Shown: in pieces, positions 5,431 to 5,431 of the stretch | How positions within the stretch are numbered: position 1 is the stretch's first letter | How the letters are laid out: the number at the start of each line of letters is the position of its first letter | NCBI GenBank assembly: GCA_025354615.1 | Contig: JANXMO010000015.1 | Location: forward strand, 1-5,431 | DNA: 5,431 nucleotides | Reading direction: 5' to 3' | Source of the DNA: Burkholderiales bacterium | GTDB lineage: Bacteria > Pseudomonadota > Gammaproteobacteria > Burkholderiales > Burkholderiaceae_C | The notes under the pieces: generated by a model | What the model was told of the DNA's origin: nothing | The model's input: the letters and a program-made list of their open reading frames with translations, nothing else | Database searches by the model: none | Program-made: the position numbers and the translations under genes

Positions 5431-5431
5431 C

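Overview
The window is a stretch of a type III secretion system (T3SS) gene cluster. All real genes lie on the minus strand, so they read from high to low coordinates. The order is hrcV/sctV (C-terminal part, entering at the right edge), a roughly 425-base intercistronic region, hpaP/sctP, hrcQ/sctQ, hrcR/sctR, hrcS/sctS, an hpaA-like gene, and a CesT-type secretion chaperone that runs off the left edge. The order hrcV-hpaP-hrcQ-hrcR-hrcS-hpaA, the separation of hrcS from any hrcT, and the presence of HpaP- and HpaA-like proteins point to the Hrp2-type (Xanthomonas/Ralstonia/Acidovorax/Burkholderia) family. High GC and the codon usage fit a plant- or host-associated betaproteobacterium, probably Burkholderiales. 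I cannot name the species from the sequence.

How the parts work together, from family knowledge: HrcR and HrcS help form the inner-membrane export gate. HrcV supplies the large cytosolic nonameric ring below it. HrcQ builds the cytosolic sorting platform. HpaP acts as the substrate-specificity switch. The HpaA-like protein and the CesT-like chaperone should handle control and delivery of late substrates (effectors). The genes are tightly packed: hrcQ/hrcR are one base apart, and the hpaA-like gene and the chaperone gene overlap as ATGA. This suggests one polycistronic transcript with translational coupling.

Two places break the packing. Between hrcV and hpaP, imperfect 24-bp inverted repeats flanked by TA enclose a block of about 360 bp that contains several hairpins and a small ORF with a strong ribosome binding site. 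This looks like a MITE-like insertion or a structured intercistronic RNA, and it is the most unusual thing in the window. At the very end of hrcS, a GC-rich hairpin followed by five T residues (minus strand) resembles an intrinsic terminator built into the last codons and could lower expression of the hpaA-like gene and the chaperone. No RNA genes, CRISPR arrays, recognisable transposase genes, PIP/hrpII boxes or plus-strand genes were found.
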